Positions 43,505 through 52,731 of a stretch of DNA of 64,000 nt are shown here, one piece after another. The stretch's first letter is position 1; each line of letters opens with the position of its first letter. The notes below the pieces were generated by a model. It was not told where the DNA came from. It did not search any database and saw only the letters and a program-made list of their open reading frames with translations. The DNA comes from Sphingobacterium sp. UBA2700 (GTDB lineage Bacteria > Bacteroidota > Bacteroidia > Sphingobacteriales > Sphingobacteriaceae). A program made the translations under genes and the position numbers. The stretch is taken from NCBI GenBank assembly GCA_002354335.1, contig DELI01000004.1:40195-104194 (forward strand), read 5' to 3'.

Positions 43505-45016
43505 TTAAGAAAGAAGCTTCAAGATAGGGTCAAGGTATTCTCGACTATTTGCTAAACGCGGGACCTTATTCTGCCCGCCCAACTTACCTCTTGATTTCAT
43601 CCATTGGTAGAAAGTATCTGTTGGGGCGTTGTGAATGACAGGTGCAGATAGAGCCATATTTTTATAGCGCTTGGCATCGTAGTCGGAGTTGATTTCGCGA
43701 AGGGTCTGATCTAGTATTTCACAAAACCTGTTGAAATCTTGGGGCTGTTTTTCGAATTCGATAACCCATTCATGCGCACCAGCGCCTTTGTCTTTAAAGT
43801 AGACCGGGCCGGCCGTATAGTCTTTGATACTAGCTTCAGTTGCTTTGCAGGCCGCTTCTAAAGCTTGATCGGCATTATCTACAATCACTTCCTCGCCAAA
43901 TGTATTGATGTATTGTTTCGTGCGTCCGGATATTTGAAAACGATATGGCGATAAGGAAGTGAATTTGATCGTGTCGCCGATTTTGTAGCGCCATAGGCCC
44001 GCATTGGTCGTAATGATCAAGGCATAGTTCTTTCCAATCTCTACCTCATGCAGACCCAAGGTTTTTGGATGTTCTTCATGCAGGTTCTCCATCGGTAGAA
44101 ATTCATAATAGATTCCATAGTCCAACATCAGCAACAGGTCATCCGAGTCTGAGCGATCCTGTAAACCGAAATAGCCTTCTGAAGCGTTATAATTCTCCAG
44201 GTAGTACATGTTGTCGGTTGGAATTAGTTTTTTGAATTGCTCACGGTATGGTTTAAAGCTAACACCACCATGGCTATAGAATTCTAGGTTAGGCCATACT
44301 TCCAATAGATTCTCCTTGCCTGTTATTTCTAGAATACGATTGGCCATAACCATGTTCCAGGTTGGAACGCCCGCAAGGCTCGTTACGTTTTCTTTCAATG
44401 TGATCTGACAGATCTGCTCGATCTTCTCCTCAAAATTAGGATTCAAGGTTACTTCAATATTCGGTGTTCTTTTGAATTCTGCCCAAAAAGGAAGGTTGCG
44501 AATCAGGATAGATGATAAATCTCCGTAATAGGAGTCCGGGCTAAAGTTGTTGATCTGCGACGAACCGCCGATTACTACTGATTTTCCTGTAAATATTTTG
44601 TTTTCGGGTTTGTTGTGGCAGTAGATGGAAAGCATGTCTTTCCCGCCTTGGTAGTGACACTCTTCGAGGGCTTCGATACTGACCGGAATAAATTTGCTGC
44701 GGTCGGCTGTCGTGCCCGAAGATTTCGCAAACCATTTGATATCCGAAGGCCATAGTACATTTTGTTCCCCTTTGATCATCCTGTCGATATATCCTTTCAG
44801 ACTGTCATAATCTTGGATAGGGACTCTTTCTTTATATTGATCGGGTGTTAGTATGCTGTTGTAGTCATACTTCTTGCCCCATTCCGTTGCTTCCGCTGCA
44901 GATATTAGACTTTGGAACCACTCTTCTTGTACGTCGTGCGGATACTTCATGAAAAGGTCGATTTGGTGCATTCGCTTTTTCATAATCCACGTAAAGAGAG
45001 AATTTAGTAAGGCCAT
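43505..45016 (-). CDS. GH3-family acyl-adenylate-forming enzyme
   Basis: 503 aa, matching the bacterial GH3 (auxin-responsive promoter) family. Blocks seen: 'WFAKSSGTTADRSKFIPVS' near 90-108 (SSGTT, the ATP-binding motif of the ANL-like GH3 fold), 'NASEGYFGLQDR' near 280 and 'LWRYKIGDTIKF' near 345. Plant GH3 enzymes conjugate amino acids to hormone acids through an adenylate (known). Bacterial members are of unknown function. It lies 21 bases downstream of lptB on the same strand, so it is in a lipopolysaccharide-export/recombination gene cluster. Confidence 0.88.
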   Translation of the reverse strand: MALLNSLFTWIMKKRMHQIDLFMKYPHDVQEEWFQSLISAAEATEWGKKYDYNSILTPDQYKERVPIQDYDSLKGYIDRMIKGEQNVLWPSDIKWFAKSSGTTADRSKFIPVSIEALEECHYQGGKDMLSIYCHNKPENKIFTGKSVVIGGSSQINNFSPDSYYGDLSSILIRNLPFWAEFKRTPNIEVTLNPNFEEKIEQICQITLKENVTSLAGVPTWNMVMANRILEITGKENLLEVWPNLEFYSHGGVSFKPYREQFKKLIPTDNMYYLENYNASEGYFGLQDRSDSDDLLLMLDYGIYYEFLPMENLHEEHPKTLGLHEVEIGKNYALIITTNAGLWRYKIGDTIKFTSLSPYRFQISGRTKQYINTFGEEVIVDNADQALEAACKATEASIKDYTAGPVYFKDKGAGAHEWVIEFEKQPQDFNRFCEILDQTLREINSDYDAKRYKNMALSAPVIHNAPTDTFYQWMKSRGKLGGQNKVPRLANSREYLDPILKLLS

Positions 45017-45037
45017 ATGATTTGTAAAAACCTAAAT

Positions 45038-45772
45038 TTAAAACTTTTTACGTCTTAATTCAAAATGTCGACCTAGATAAAACTTGCGTGCAAGCTCATT
45101 ATTGGCGATTTCCTCGGGTGTTCCTGTCAACATGATCTTTCCTTCCGTCAACAAATAAGCACGATCGGTAATGGATAAGGTTTCCTGTACGTTGTGGTCG
45201 GTAATTAGGATTCCGATGTTGCGTGTTTTAAGTTTAGCCACGATGGTTTGGATTTCCTCCACCGCAATGGGGTCTACGCCGGCAAAGGGTTCATCTAAAA
45301 GGATAAAATGCGGGTTTGCCGCAAGCGCGCGTGCAATCTCAGTACGGCGTCTTTCACCTCCGGACAATAGGTCGCCTCGGTTCTTGCGAACACGGTGCAG
45401 ACTAAATTCCGTTAATAGCTCTTCCAGTTTTTCTTTACGTTCTGCTTTATTCGGGTAGTGTATCTCGAGTACCGAAAGGATATTATTCTCTACGGATAAC
45501 TTCCTAAAGACAGAGGCCTCCTGAGCGAGATAACCGATTCCGCGTTGAGCGCGACGATACATCGGGTCGTCCGTAATTTCTAGATCATCTAAATAGACGT
45601 TGCCCTCATTGGGTTTAATCAATCCCACGATCATATAGAAAGAAGTTGTTTTTCCGGCACCATTGGGGCCAAGCAATCCTACAATTTCTCCTTGTTCCAC
45701 ATAGAATGATACGTCGTTAACAACAGTACGTTGCTTATATTTCTTGATTAGATGTTCTGCTTTAAGAATCAT
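45038..45772 (-). CDS. lptB: LPS export ABC transporter ATP-binding protein
   Basis: 244 aa from the ATG at 45772, preceded by AAGG. A TTG at 45793 would add seven residues but leaves only 8 bases to recJ. Cytosolic ATPase of the LptB2FGC complex that extracts lipopolysaccharide from the inner membrane (known). Walker A 'GPNGAGKTT', Q-loop '[14 protein letters not shown]', signature '[16 protein letters not shown]', Walker B '[13 protein letters not shown]' and the switch His in 'LITDHNVQ' are all present. '[20 protein letters not shown]' and '[17 protein letters not shown]' are specific to LptB. The 3' end is 21 bases before the GH3 gene start. Confidence 0.94.
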   Translation of the reverse strand: MILKAEHLIKKYKQRTVVNDVSFYVEQGEIVGLLGPNGAGKTTSFYMIVGLIKPNEGNVYLDDLEITDDPMYRRAQRGIGYLAQEASVFRKLSVENNILSVLEIHYPNKAERKEKLEELLTEFSLHRVRKNRGDLLSGGERRRTEIARALAANPHFILLDEPFAGVDPIAVEEIQTIVAKLKTRNIGILITDHNVQETLSITDRAYLLTEGKIMLTGTPEEIANNELARKFYLGRHFELRRKKF

Positions 45773-45801
45773 GGGCTTAACCTTTCCTTGCAAATATATT
45801 T

Positions 45802-47502
45802 TTAAAATCGAATTGCTTTAATATTTAATTGCAAATTCTTCTTGCCGCGCCAGTTATTTTCCTCTATGCAATAGCATATATCGAATGGCTTTCCTTCATT
45901 TATTGCATTGACATGCTCGCCAAGACCGAAGCCAATACATTCGAAGGCGTAGGAATCTTCTTGCTTTACGCTGAACTTAAGATGCGTAGAGCCGACGATA
46001 TAAGCCGTAGCTGCCGCCGTTACGCGCTTGGTCATGAAAATTGGCGCTTCGTTTTGTGGGCCGAAGGGCTCAAACTGCTTCAATATGCGGTAGAACTTAC
46101 TGTCAATGTCAATCAGGTTGATGTCTTTTTCGATAAGAACCTCCTGTTGCAACATCTCTGGTTTGATTGTTTTGCTGACAACTTCTTCGAAACGCTCCTG
46201 GAATAAGGCAACGTTGCTATGTTGCATGGTGAGTCCGGCAGCATACTTGTGCCCACCGTATTGATCTAGTAGATCGCTGCATTCGCTCAAGGCTTCATAT
46301 AAGTCAAAACCTATCACAGATCGCGCCGATCCGGCAATATGTCCGTTGGTTTCCGTTAAGATAATCGTCGGGCGGTAATAACGCTCCGTCAGACGCGATG
46401 CGACGATACCAATGACGCCCTTATGCCAATCTGATTTATAGAGAACGGTTGTTTTCTTGCTGTGTTGCAATACGTCATTATCCAAAATGGATAATGCTTC
46501 TTCCGTAATGCGCAGGTCGAAATCTTTGCGAACATTGTTCTGGTCGTCGATATTGACGGAAAACTCCTTCGCATCCGACAGGGATTTTGCGATCAATAGC
46601 TGTACAGCGTCTTTCGCGTGGTCAATTCGCCCGGCAGCATTGATGCGTGGGCCTATCTGAAAAACGATATCATTAACGGAGAACTGTCCTGTTTTGTGCG
46701 ACGATAGGTTGATTAATGCTTGTAATCCGCAGCTCGCATTGCCATTGAGCTTAATTAAGCCGTAATGTGCAAGAATGCGGTTTTCGCCGGTAATGGGGAC
46801 AATATCGGAAGCTATACTTACCGCTACGAGATCCAGGTACTGATAGGCAAGCTCCATATCCATGCTGTTCTGCTTTATAAACGCCTGTATGATTTTAAAT
46901 CCGATACCACAGCCTGAAAGCTCTTTGTAAGGGTATGAGCAATCGGAACGCTTCGGGTCAAGAACAGCGACTGCCTCAGGGAGTTCATCACCCGGTAGGT
47001 GGTGGTCGCCAATGATAAAGTCAATGTTCTTGGAATTTGCATAAGCAATCTTATCGTTGGCCTTGATACCGCAGTCTAGTGCAATAATAAGCGAAAATCC
47101 GTTGTCATGGGCGTAATCAATTCCAGCGGTCGAGATTCCATACCCCTCTTTGTAACGGTCGGGGATGTAATATTCGATTCTGGAATGGAAATCGCGGAAA
47201 AAACTATAGACGACAGCTACGGCGGTTGTACCGTCCACGTCATAGTCACCATAAATCAGGATCTTTTCATTATTGCCGATTGCTTTCTCGATACGGGCAA
47301 TTGCTATATCCATCCCTTTCATCAGGAACGGGTCGTGCAGATAGTCTAAAGATGGTCTAAAAAAAATGCGTGCCTGCTCAAAAGTTTCAACGTCGCGATT
47401 TAATAATAACTCTGCAATAATACTATTGACGCCCAACTCATCCCTCAATTTATTAATCTTTCCGACATCTTTTTTTGGTTTCAGCACCCACCTTTTTTGC
47501 AT
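45802..47502 (-). CDS. recJ: Single-stranded-DNA-specific exonuclease RecJ
   Basis: 566 aa, usual RecJ size. 5'-3' ssDNA exonuclease of recombination and repair. DHH phosphoesterase motifs: '[17 protein letters not shown]' (motif I, near 79-95), 'IALDCGI', and 'IGDHHLPG' (motif III, DHH). The DHHA1 region includes '[11 protein letters not shown]', the GGHxxAAG motif. A C-terminal OB-like segment follows ('[17 protein letters not shown]'). It lies upstream of lptB in the same minus-strand operon. Its start codon abuts the TATCTTTG element of the divergent MBL gene. Confidence 0.95.
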   Translation of the reverse strand: MQKRWVLKPKKDVGKINKLRDELGVNSIIAELLLNRDVETFEQARIFFRPSLDYLHDPFLMKGMDIAIARIEKAIGNNEKILIYGDYDVDGTTAVAVVYSFFRDFHSRIEYYIPDRYKEGYGISTAGIDYAHDNGFSLIIALDCGIKANDKIAYANSKNIDFIIGDHHLPGDELPEAVAVLDPKRSDCSYPYKELSGCGIGFKIIQAFIKQNSMDMELAYQYLDLVAVSIASDIVPITGENRILAHYGLIKLNGNASCGLQALINLSSHKTGQFSVNDIVFQIGPRINAAGRIDHAKDAVQLLIAKSLSDAKEFSVNIDDQNNVRKDFDLRITEEALSILDNDVLQHSKKTTVLYKSDWHKGVIGIVASRLTERYYRPTIILTETNGHIAGSARSVIGFDLYEALSECSDLLDQYGGHKYAAGLTMQHSNVALFQERFEEVVSKTIKPEMLQQEVLIEKDINLIDIDSKFYRILKQFEPFGPQNEAPIFMTKRVTAAATAYIVGSTHLKFSVKQEDSYAFECIGFGLGEHVNAINEGKPFDICYCIEENNWRGKKNLQLNIKAIRF

Positions 47503-47509
47503 ATCTTTG
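47502..47509 (+). promoter_or_regulatory. -7 element for the MBL-fold hydrolase gene
   Basis: TATCTTTG followed by C, the classical Bacteroidota form, lies on plus just beyond the recJ start. A TTTG at 47474-47477 is 24 bases upstream, slightly longer than the usual spacing. Predicted leader is about 100 bases. Confidence 0.5.
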
Positions 47510-47617
47510 CATTAATTTTAACGTGTAAATATACATTTTATAGCGCTACTAACCTAATAGGAGGGGGGCTATATGTGGGCACACTTACTTAACTCGCAAG
47601 TAAACAAATAAATAGAT

Positions 47618-48400
47618 ATGGTTAGCGCATATTCCCTTTACGAGGGCTCTTATTCTGTAGATAAATCCAAGAAATTCATTCCGTTTGATCCGAAAAAAGA
47701 CGATCCGAAGGATCGTCCGGGCTCCTTATTCATCCATGTTCACCCTTTTTTGGTAGAGACCAAAGCGGGTTTGGTTTTGTTAGATACCGGGCTCGGCCGT
47801 CGTACAGATGATGATGAATTGATGATTCACGCGAACATCAAAAAGCTGGGTTTTGATATCGAAGACGTACGCTATGTATTGATGTCGCACCTGCATAAGG
47901 ATCATGCCAATGGGATGGTTGATTTTAAAAATGGAACGAAGCGAGTAGCTTTTCCGAATGCCGAATATGTAATTCAAGAGCAGGAGTGGGAAGCCGCTTT
48001 CAGCACGGAGTCGCCTTCCTATCGTACCGATGTTTTTGAAGTGTTGCAGCGTAGCGGGAATCTATTGTTTGTTAATGGTGATGGTCGTTTAAATGATGAG
48101 ATCCGTTATGAGCTTTCAGGGGGACACTCGGAGTTTCATCAGGTATTCCATATCGGAACCGGTGAGGAGCATTTCTTCTTCGGTGGGGATGAATTGCCGG
48201 AGCCTGAGGAGATTTTCCGCAACTTTATTGCGAAGTATGATTACGATGGTCGTCGTGCGAAGCAATTACGCGAGGAATACTGGGCGGCTGGTGCGCCAGA
48301 AGGCTGGGTATTCTTGTTCTATCATTCGAAAAGCATTGCTATCGGGCGTCCCGAGCAGCGCGAAGATGGAACATACAAGATCATCGATGCCACGAAATAA
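47618..48400 (+). CDS. MBL-fold metallo-hydrolase
   Basis: 260 aa. Metallo-beta-lactamase fold: 'LVLLDTGLG' at about 52-60, the metal motif 'HLHKDH' (HxHxDH) at 91-96, 'GGHSEFHQVF' near 169 (next His), 'FFFGGDELPEPEE' (bridging Asp) and a C-terminal 'FYHSKS' His. The ligands needed for two metals are visible. The family hydrolyses thioesters, lactones or other esters, so the substrate cannot be named. It has no signal peptide, so it is cytosolic. It is followed 70 bases downstream by the K+/H+ antiporter pair on the same strand. Confidence 0.82.
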   Translation: MVSAYSLYEGSYSVDKSKKFIPFDPKKDDPKDRPGSLFIHVHPFLVETKAGLVLLDTGLGRRTDDDELMIHANIKKLGFDIEDVRYVLMSHLHKDHANGMVDFKNGTKRVAFPNAEYVIQEQEWEAAFSTESPSYRTDVFEVLQRSGNLLFVNGDGRLNDEIRYELSGGHSEFHQVFHIGTGEEHFFFGGDELPEPEEIFRNFIAKYDYDGRRAKQLREEYWAAGAPEGWVFLFYHSKSIAIGRPEQREDGTYKIIDATK

Positions 48401-48470
48401 AAGGAGAATTCTTATATTTGGGTGAGCCGTATTTTTAGAAACTTAAGTTTTATTTAAATAGAAAGTTAAC

Positions 48471-48950
48471 ATGTCGATAGTTAGAGAAAGTGATCTAATA
48501 GGCATTGGGAAGAAATACCAGATTGAGACCGAAGCAGGTGACAATATGGTTGTGGTTATTCATGATGATGGTCGTCGCGAGTTGTATCGCCACGAAGATG
48601 AAGACAACGAAACCCACTGTGTAATGACTTTGTCCGATGAGGAATCTAGACAGGTAGCGGGTATTTTAGGGGGATTGTCCTATAAGCCGAAAGCACTTGA
48701 AACAATTGAAGTTGCTTTAGATGATTTGCGTATAGAATGGTATAAAGTAGAGTCATCGAATGATGGAGTCAACAAAAGCATCGGAGAGCTGGAAGTAAGA
48801 CAGCGTACCGGAGCGTCAATCATTGCCGCTATTCGCGAGGATGAAACCATTATTAACCCAGGTCCAGAATACATTATCCAACCTGGAGCGACACTAGTAA
48901 TCGCTGGTAAGCTAAAAAATATCAAACTTTTAAAAGAAATCCTTCTGTAA
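48471..48950 (+). CDS. khtT: KhtT-like regulatory subunit of a K+/H+ antiporter (TrkA-C domain)
   Basis: 159 aa. The N-terminal half ('VRESDLIGIGKKYQIETEAG', 'VVIHDDGRRELYRH', 'VMTLSDEESRQVAGILGG') matches the KhtT/YhaT type regulatory domain. The C-terminal half is an RCK_C (TrkA-C) domain, 'ELEVRQRTGASIIAAIREDE', 'NPGPEYIIQPGATLVIAGK'. In Bacillus this subunit gates the KhtU antiporter and responds to pH and c-di-AMP (known); whether that nucleotide is relevant here is not shown. It ends 9 bases before the antiporter gene. Confidence 0.85.
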   Translation: MSIVRESDLIGIGKKYQIETEAGDNMVVVIHDDGRRELYRHEDEDNETHCVMTLSDEESRQVAGILGGLSYKPKALETIEVALDDLRIEWYKVESSNDGVNKSIGELEVRQRTGASIIAAIREDETIINPGPEYIIQPGATLVIAGKLKNIKLLKEILL

Positions 48951-48959
48951 TATTCGCCT

Positions 48960-50261
48960 ATGCCTAATACCATTATTATTGAAATTGGAATTGCCGTTTT
49001 ACTAGTAGCCCTTGTTGGCCTGCTCGCCAACAGACTTCGTTTTTCAGTTATTCCCTTTTTTATTGTAATAGGTATGGTCTTGGGCAATGAGTCCTATCCA
49101 GGTTTTGTTGCCGATGGATTGGCGAGTATCGGAAATGAGGGTTTTACCCAGGCGGTCAACTCGGTTTGGAAGTTCTTTACTTTTACTGAAAGTAAACCTT
49201 TCATTGATTTTATGGGTAGGCTAGGGGTGTTGTTCTTGCTGTTTTATTTGGGCTTGGAGTTTTCAGTTGGCCGATTGATCAAGTCTGGGAAGTCCATTGT
49301 GGCTGGCGGGAGCTTTTATGTGGCTTTAAACTTTGTGTCCGGTCTTTTAGTCGGCTGGATGATGGACTTGCCTTTCAAGGAGACCATGGTACTCTGCGGT
49401 ATCATGACTAGTTCTTCTACAGCAATTGTCGCGAAGGTGTTAACCGATCTGAAGCGTACTGCCAATCCGGAAACAGAGGTAATCATGGGGATGATTATGT
49501 TTGATGATCTTTTCATAGCGATGCATATCTCTTTCCTATCCGGTTTAATCCTGACAGGAAGCAGTTCGTTTTGGGCTGTAGCCGGTACGTCACTATTAGC
49601 ACTAGGTTTTATACTGACTTTCCTCATTCTCGGGAGAAAACTGATTCCATTTATTGATAAGATACTGCAGGAGAAATCTTCTGAATTGTTCATTCTGATC
49701 ATCTTCAGCTTGCTATTCACGATTGCTGGTTTTTCGGAAACTATCCATGTCGCTGAAGCCATCGGGGCACTAATGGCAGGTCTGGTATTTGCGGATTCCA
49801 AGTATTTGAAGAAGATTGAGGGGATGGTATTGCCATTTAAAGATTTCTTCGGTGCCATGTTCTTCTTTAGCTTTGGGCTTTCTATTGATATGTATTCTTT
49901 AGGTGGTGCGGTTGGCTGGGCAGCATTTGCGGCTTTGATCACCATTATCGGCAATGTCGCATCGGGTTATTTTGCAACTCGGTTCTCCAATTTGAAGCCT
50001 AAGAACTCGGTCGATATCGGATTTACTTTATCGGCGCGCGGTGAGTTTTCCATCATTATGGCAAACATCGGTAAGGCAGGTAAGCTATTGCCGGTGATAC
50101 AATCCTTCGTGGTGGTCTATGTGTTGATCTTATCAATCGTTTCGCCGCTTCTAACGAAGGAATCCAGAAATATATGGAATAAGCTGTCGGGACAAAAAGA
50201 AGCTCCTAAGCGGGCTAAGAAAAAGCTTAGCGACTTAGAAGCTGCTGTGCAGGAATCGTAG
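48960..50261 (+). CDS. khtU: KhtU-like CPA2-family cation:proton antiporter
   Basis: 433 aa with about 12 hydrophobic segments. The CPA2/KefB-like fold shows in 'VLFLLFYLGLEFSVGRLIKS', 'CGIMTSSSTAIVAKVLTDL', 'ETEVIMGMIMFDDLFIAMHI' (the FDD pair that replaces the CPA2 ion-binding Asp residues), 'AEAIGALMAGLVFADS' and 'FTLSARGEFSIIMANIGKAG'. It probably exports K+ in exchange for H+ with the upstream KhtT-type subunit (inference from pairing). No TrkA-N domain is fused to it. It ends 38 bases before the convergent era gene. Confidence 0.87.
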   Translation: MPNTIIIEIGIAVLLVALVGLLANRLRFSVIPFFIVIGMVLGNESYPGFVADGLASIGNEGFTQAVNSVWKFFTFTESKPFIDFMGRLGVLFLLFYLGLEFSVGRLIKSGKSIVAGGSFYVALNFVSGLLVGWMMDLPFKETMVLCGIMTSSSTAIVAKVLTDLKRTANPETEVIMGMIMFDDLFIAMHISFLSGLILTGSSSFWAVAGTSLLALGFILTFLILGRKLIPFIDKILQEKSSELFILIIFSLLFTIAGFSETIHVAEAIGALMAGLVFADSKYLKKIEGMVLPFKDFFGAMFFFSFGLSIDMYSLGGAVGWAAFAALITIIGNVASGYFATRFSNLKPKNSVDIGFTLSARGEFSIIMANIGKAGKLLPVIQSFVVVYVLILSIVSPLLTKESRNIWNKLSGQKEAPKRAKKKLSDLEAAVQES

Positions 50262-50280
50262 GTTTCCTGTTTATCTTAAT

Positions 50281-50295
50281 TTCGCGTTTCGCGAA
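50281..50295. terminator. Short hairpin between khtU and era
   Basis: TTCGCG and CGCGAA pair perfectly around TTT between the two convergent stop codons. No T-tract longer than two follows, so terminator activity is uncertain. Confidence 0.4.
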
Positions 50296-50299
50296 TGTC

Positions 50300-51178
50300 T
50301 TAATCGTCGTATCCGAAACGTTTCAGGTAGTTTTTCTTGCTTCGCCAATCCGGCAATACTTTGACGAACATTTCTAAAAATACTTTTCCTCCGATAAATT
50401 CTTCAATATCCTGGCGAGCGTAGGTTCCTACCTTTTTAATCATCGCGCCGGCTTTACCGATAATGATGTTCTTTTGAGAGTCACGCTCTACAATAATTTC
50501 TGCAGCAATGCGCGTAATCTTTGGCTCTTCTTTAAAAGAAGTGATGATTACTTCGGTACTGTATGGAATCTCTTTGTCGTATAATTTGAATACTTTTTCA
50601 CGAATAATCTCTGAAACAAAGAAACGCATAGATTTATCGGTCAATTCATCTTTTTCGTAGTAGGCCGCATGCTCCGGTAATTTTTCTTTGATGTATGCCA
50701 TAACAGACTCAACGTTGTAGCCTAATAAAGCAGAGATTGGGAAGATAACATCAGGATTGATTTTCTCTTTCCAGAATTCAATCTTCGCTTTAACTTCCTC
50801 TTCGCTGGATTTATCAACCTTGTTGATAACCACTGCAACGGGTGAGTTGGTATTACGAAGTTTTTCTAAAACGTCGTTTTCATCGTATTTCTCGTTGATG
50901 TCTGTAACAAATAAAAGAATGTCGGCGTCGATAATGGATCCCATTACGAAATTCATCATCGATTCTTGTAAGGAATAGTTCGGCTTGATCACTCCGGGGG
51001 TGTCTGAAAAGACAATTTGATGGTTTTCATCGTTGACAATTCCGATAATTCGGTGTCTGGTAGTTTGTGCCTTCGGCGTGATGATTGACATCTTTTCTCC
51101 CACTAACGCGTTCATTAGGGTAGATTTACCGGCGTTAGGTTTCCCTATTATACTTACGAATCCAGCTTTATGCGACAT
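50300..51178 (-). CDS. era: GTPase Era
   Basis: 292 aa from the ATG at 51178 (sequence starting MSHKAGFVSII). A more upstream in-frame ATG at 51232 adds a positively charged stretch that Era does not have, so it is rejected. Essential GTPase in 16S rRNA maturation and 30S assembly. Motifs G1 'GKPNAGKST', G2 Thr in the 'TTRHRI' region, G3 'DTPGV', G4 'NKVD' and G5 'SALLG', then the KH RNA-binding domain ('EVIITSFKEEPKITRIAAEI', 'IIGKAGAMIKKVG'). Its promoter region is shared with the divergent tRNA promoter. Confidence 0.96.
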   Translation of the reverse strand: MSHKAGFVSIIGKPNAGKSTLMNALVGEKMSIITPKAQTTRHRIIGIVNDENHQIVFSDTPGVIKPNYSLQESMMNFVMGSIIDADILLFVTDINEKYDENDVLEKLRNTNSPVAVVINKVDKSSEEEVKAKIEFWKEKINPDVIFPISALLGYNVESVMAYIKEKLPEHAAYYEKDELTDKSMRFFVSEIIREKVFKLYDKEIPYSTEVIITSFKEEPKITRIAAEIIVERDSQKNIIIGKAGAMIKKVGTYARQDIEEFIGGKVFLEMFVKVLPDWRSKKNYLKRFGYDD

Positions 51179-51192
51179 TATTTTCTTTTTTA

Positions 51193-51224
51193 TTTGTTTT
51201 ACAAAGAAACAAATAATATCTTTG
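51193..51224 (+). promoter_or_regulatory. Promoter of the initiator tRNA pair
   Basis: TTTG (51193-51196), a 20-base spacer, then TATCTTTG (51217-51224) on plus. Both boxes and the spacing fit the Bacteroidota sigma consensus. It leads into the tRNA genes at 51292 and 51414. Confidence 0.8.
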
Positions 51225-51291
51225 TGCTCCAATTCGGAGATAATATAATCTGCATCTACGACGCAACGAGGTCAGATTTGATAAAATATAT

Positions 51292-51364
<73 letters not shown>

Positions 51365-51413
51365 CTAAACGGATTAAGCGCGAGGCTTAATCCAAAGACA
51401 TTCAAAAATATAT

Positions 51414-51486
<73 letters not shown>

Positions 51487-51492
51487 CTATTT

Positions 51493-51525
51493 AAGGTTTC
51501 AATCGAAAGATTGGAACCTTTTTTT
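51493..51525 (+). terminator. Terminator of the tRNA pair
   Basis: AAGGTTTCAATC (51493-51504) pairs with GATTGGAACCTT (51509-51520) with one wobble, a GAAA loop and a T-tract to 51525, 7 bases past the second tRNA. Confidence 0.93.
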
Positions 51526-51550
51526 ATTAGATATTAGATGTGAGATATAA

Positions 51551-51690
51551 GATATTAGAGTATTGGCGCCACATAGGCGCCTTTTTTGTATAGTTGTTTT
51601 AGTTTTTATTGGCGACTAAGTTTTTGAAGTAGGAAAGGAAGGGGGGTGTCTTGAACCAAGAAAGGAAGGATGCAAGGATGAGCAGGATGT
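51551..51690. repeat. Left inverted-repeat arm of the 1.3-kb island
   Basis: Begins with a 7-base-period array (ATATTAG, ATGTGAG, ATATAAG, ATATTAG, 51531-51558), then GGCGCC-ACATA-GGCGCC followed by six T (51565-51587), a plus-strand terminator hairpin. The next segments, TTTTTTGTATAGTTG and AAAGGAAGGATGCAAGGAT, reappear in reverse complement in the right arm (52838-52732). It carries an extra stretch of about 25 bases containing a second GAAAGGAAGG copy. Another heptad block lies at 51704-51728. Confidence 0.75.
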
Positions 51691-51862
51691 TTCGTCATGG
51701 GTCCTAAGACTAAGTACTGACTATTATTTCTTTCGTCGTTCAAGAAAACCTTTCATGTTTCCATTTAAACAGCAACTAGGAGTAGGTTCTTATTAGGTTT
51801 TGGAAACAGACACTTTCAGGAAAAACAGTTGTCACAATGCTTGTGGTACCACTGAGATGAAC

Positions 51863-52468
51863 TTACAACTCGTAATAATCCGTATTTACTTTTCTAGGAT
51901 AGAAATACCCCTTTATGCAATTTGGATTCCTGATACATAGCTGGATATGATCTTTCTCACGAAATCCCGCGTTAGGGTACAACTCAGCGCCTTCCCAGAA
52001 AACACCTCGCACGCTATCAAACTCCCTTAACAACTCTTCTCTCCGCACTTGATGTATCGTTTGTATTACTGCGCAATCCAATTTGCGAACCATTAGTTCA
52101 TTCAGTTTTCCAATAGCAATATTTTTAGGGAGTTTGTCCGTTGTAGCTTTTAAAAGCTCAAAACCTGCTTTTAAGATTTTAAGGTTTTCATAATCCAGTA
52201 GGTCCAAGCAATTGCCTAGATGAATAATAGCCCCTATTACACACGGATCTTTAATAGGATGTTTCGCTTTCCTAGGATTTGCCTTTAAGTTCTCAGCATA
52301 CTCAAGTGCTCGCGAAGGACTGTTTTCCCAAAAATACATGCCATTTCCGAGCCAGTCATATTCATTTTTGCTATTTTTGAGTGTTAATTTTTGGTTTATT
52401 ATCTTTTCAGCAATAGACCGGTCACATCCGTGAAAACCATATACTATTCCTGTTCCTGCGGAATACAT
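51863..52468 (-). CDS. Uncharacterised protein with ADP-ribosyltransferase-like motif pattern (candidate toxin)
   Basis: 201 aa. I do not recognise a named family. Three blocks resemble the H-Y-E pattern of ADP-ribosyltransferase folds: 'VYGFHGCD' (residues about 9-16, His), 'WLGNGMYFWENSPSRALEYA' (about 39-58, Tyr) and a C-terminal 'HIQLCIRNPNCIKGYFYP' (about 175-192). Near-identical proteins in Bacteroidota are, as I recall, annotated as hypothetical and preceded by a small ORF as here. It overlaps the upstream 64-aa ORF by 25 bases, which implies coupled translation. Function as a toxin is inference. The gene is flanked by inverted repeats next to a tRNA. Confidence 0.6.
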   Translation of the reverse strand: MYSAGTGIVYGFHGCDRSIAEKIINQKLTLKNSKNEYDWLGNGMYFWENSPSRALEYAENLKANPRKAKHPIKDPCVIGAIIHLGNCLDLLDYENLKILKAGFELLKATTDKLPKNIAIGKLNELMVRKLDCAVIQTIHQVRREELLREFDSVRGVFWEGAELYPNAGFREKDHIQLCIRNPNCIKGYFYPRKVNTDYYEL

Positions 52469-52638
52469 AGACTTTTATACTTTTTATCCAGATTTCCGTT
52501 CTTATCAATAATTCCCACTTTAGTCAAAAAAATCTTCGAAGACTCCTCGGTTTTTGATACCTTCTTCTTATACTTTTTTAGAATCGCAACAAAAGAATTT
52601 GTATCAATTTCTTTCCTATTCACTTTATTGTTCTTCAT
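52444..52638 (-). CDS. Small basic protein upstream of the ADP-ribosyltransferase-like gene (candidate antitoxin)
   Basis: 64 aa, Lys-rich. The C-terminal half reads 'SKIFLTKVGIIDKNGNLDKK' then 'YKSLCIPQEQE'. This is a recurrent pattern in small Bacteroidota ORFs that, as I recall, precede such proteins. No domain is named here. It overlaps the 201-aa gene by 25 bases in another frame. Role as antitoxin or partner is inferred from gene order, size and overlap only. Confidence 0.5.
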   Translation of the reverse strand: MKNNKVNRKEIDTNSFVAILKKYKKKVSKTEESSKIFLTKVGIIDKNGNLDKKYKSLCIPQEQE

Positions 52639-52731
52639 GATCTAAAATATTATACAACAAATATATGAAAATATCGATTTAAAGCCTAATATTTAGCGTC
52701 TTACAGATTTAACCCACCCTCCTTTCCAGCC

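Noticed and set aside
49316..49954. 212-codon frame antisense to the KhtU-like antiporter
   Set aside because: It is the reverse-strand shadow of a membrane protein gene; codon use and residues look random, and the sense gene is unambiguous.
51179..51232. Upstream 18-residue extension of Era
   Set aside because: It would start within the tRNA promoter region and is absent from typical Era N-termini; the ATG at 51178 gives the standard beginning.
51531..51558. Possible CRISPR array because of regular short repeats
   Set aside because: The unit is 7 bases with no spacers of even length and no cas genes nearby; this is a microsatellite-like array.
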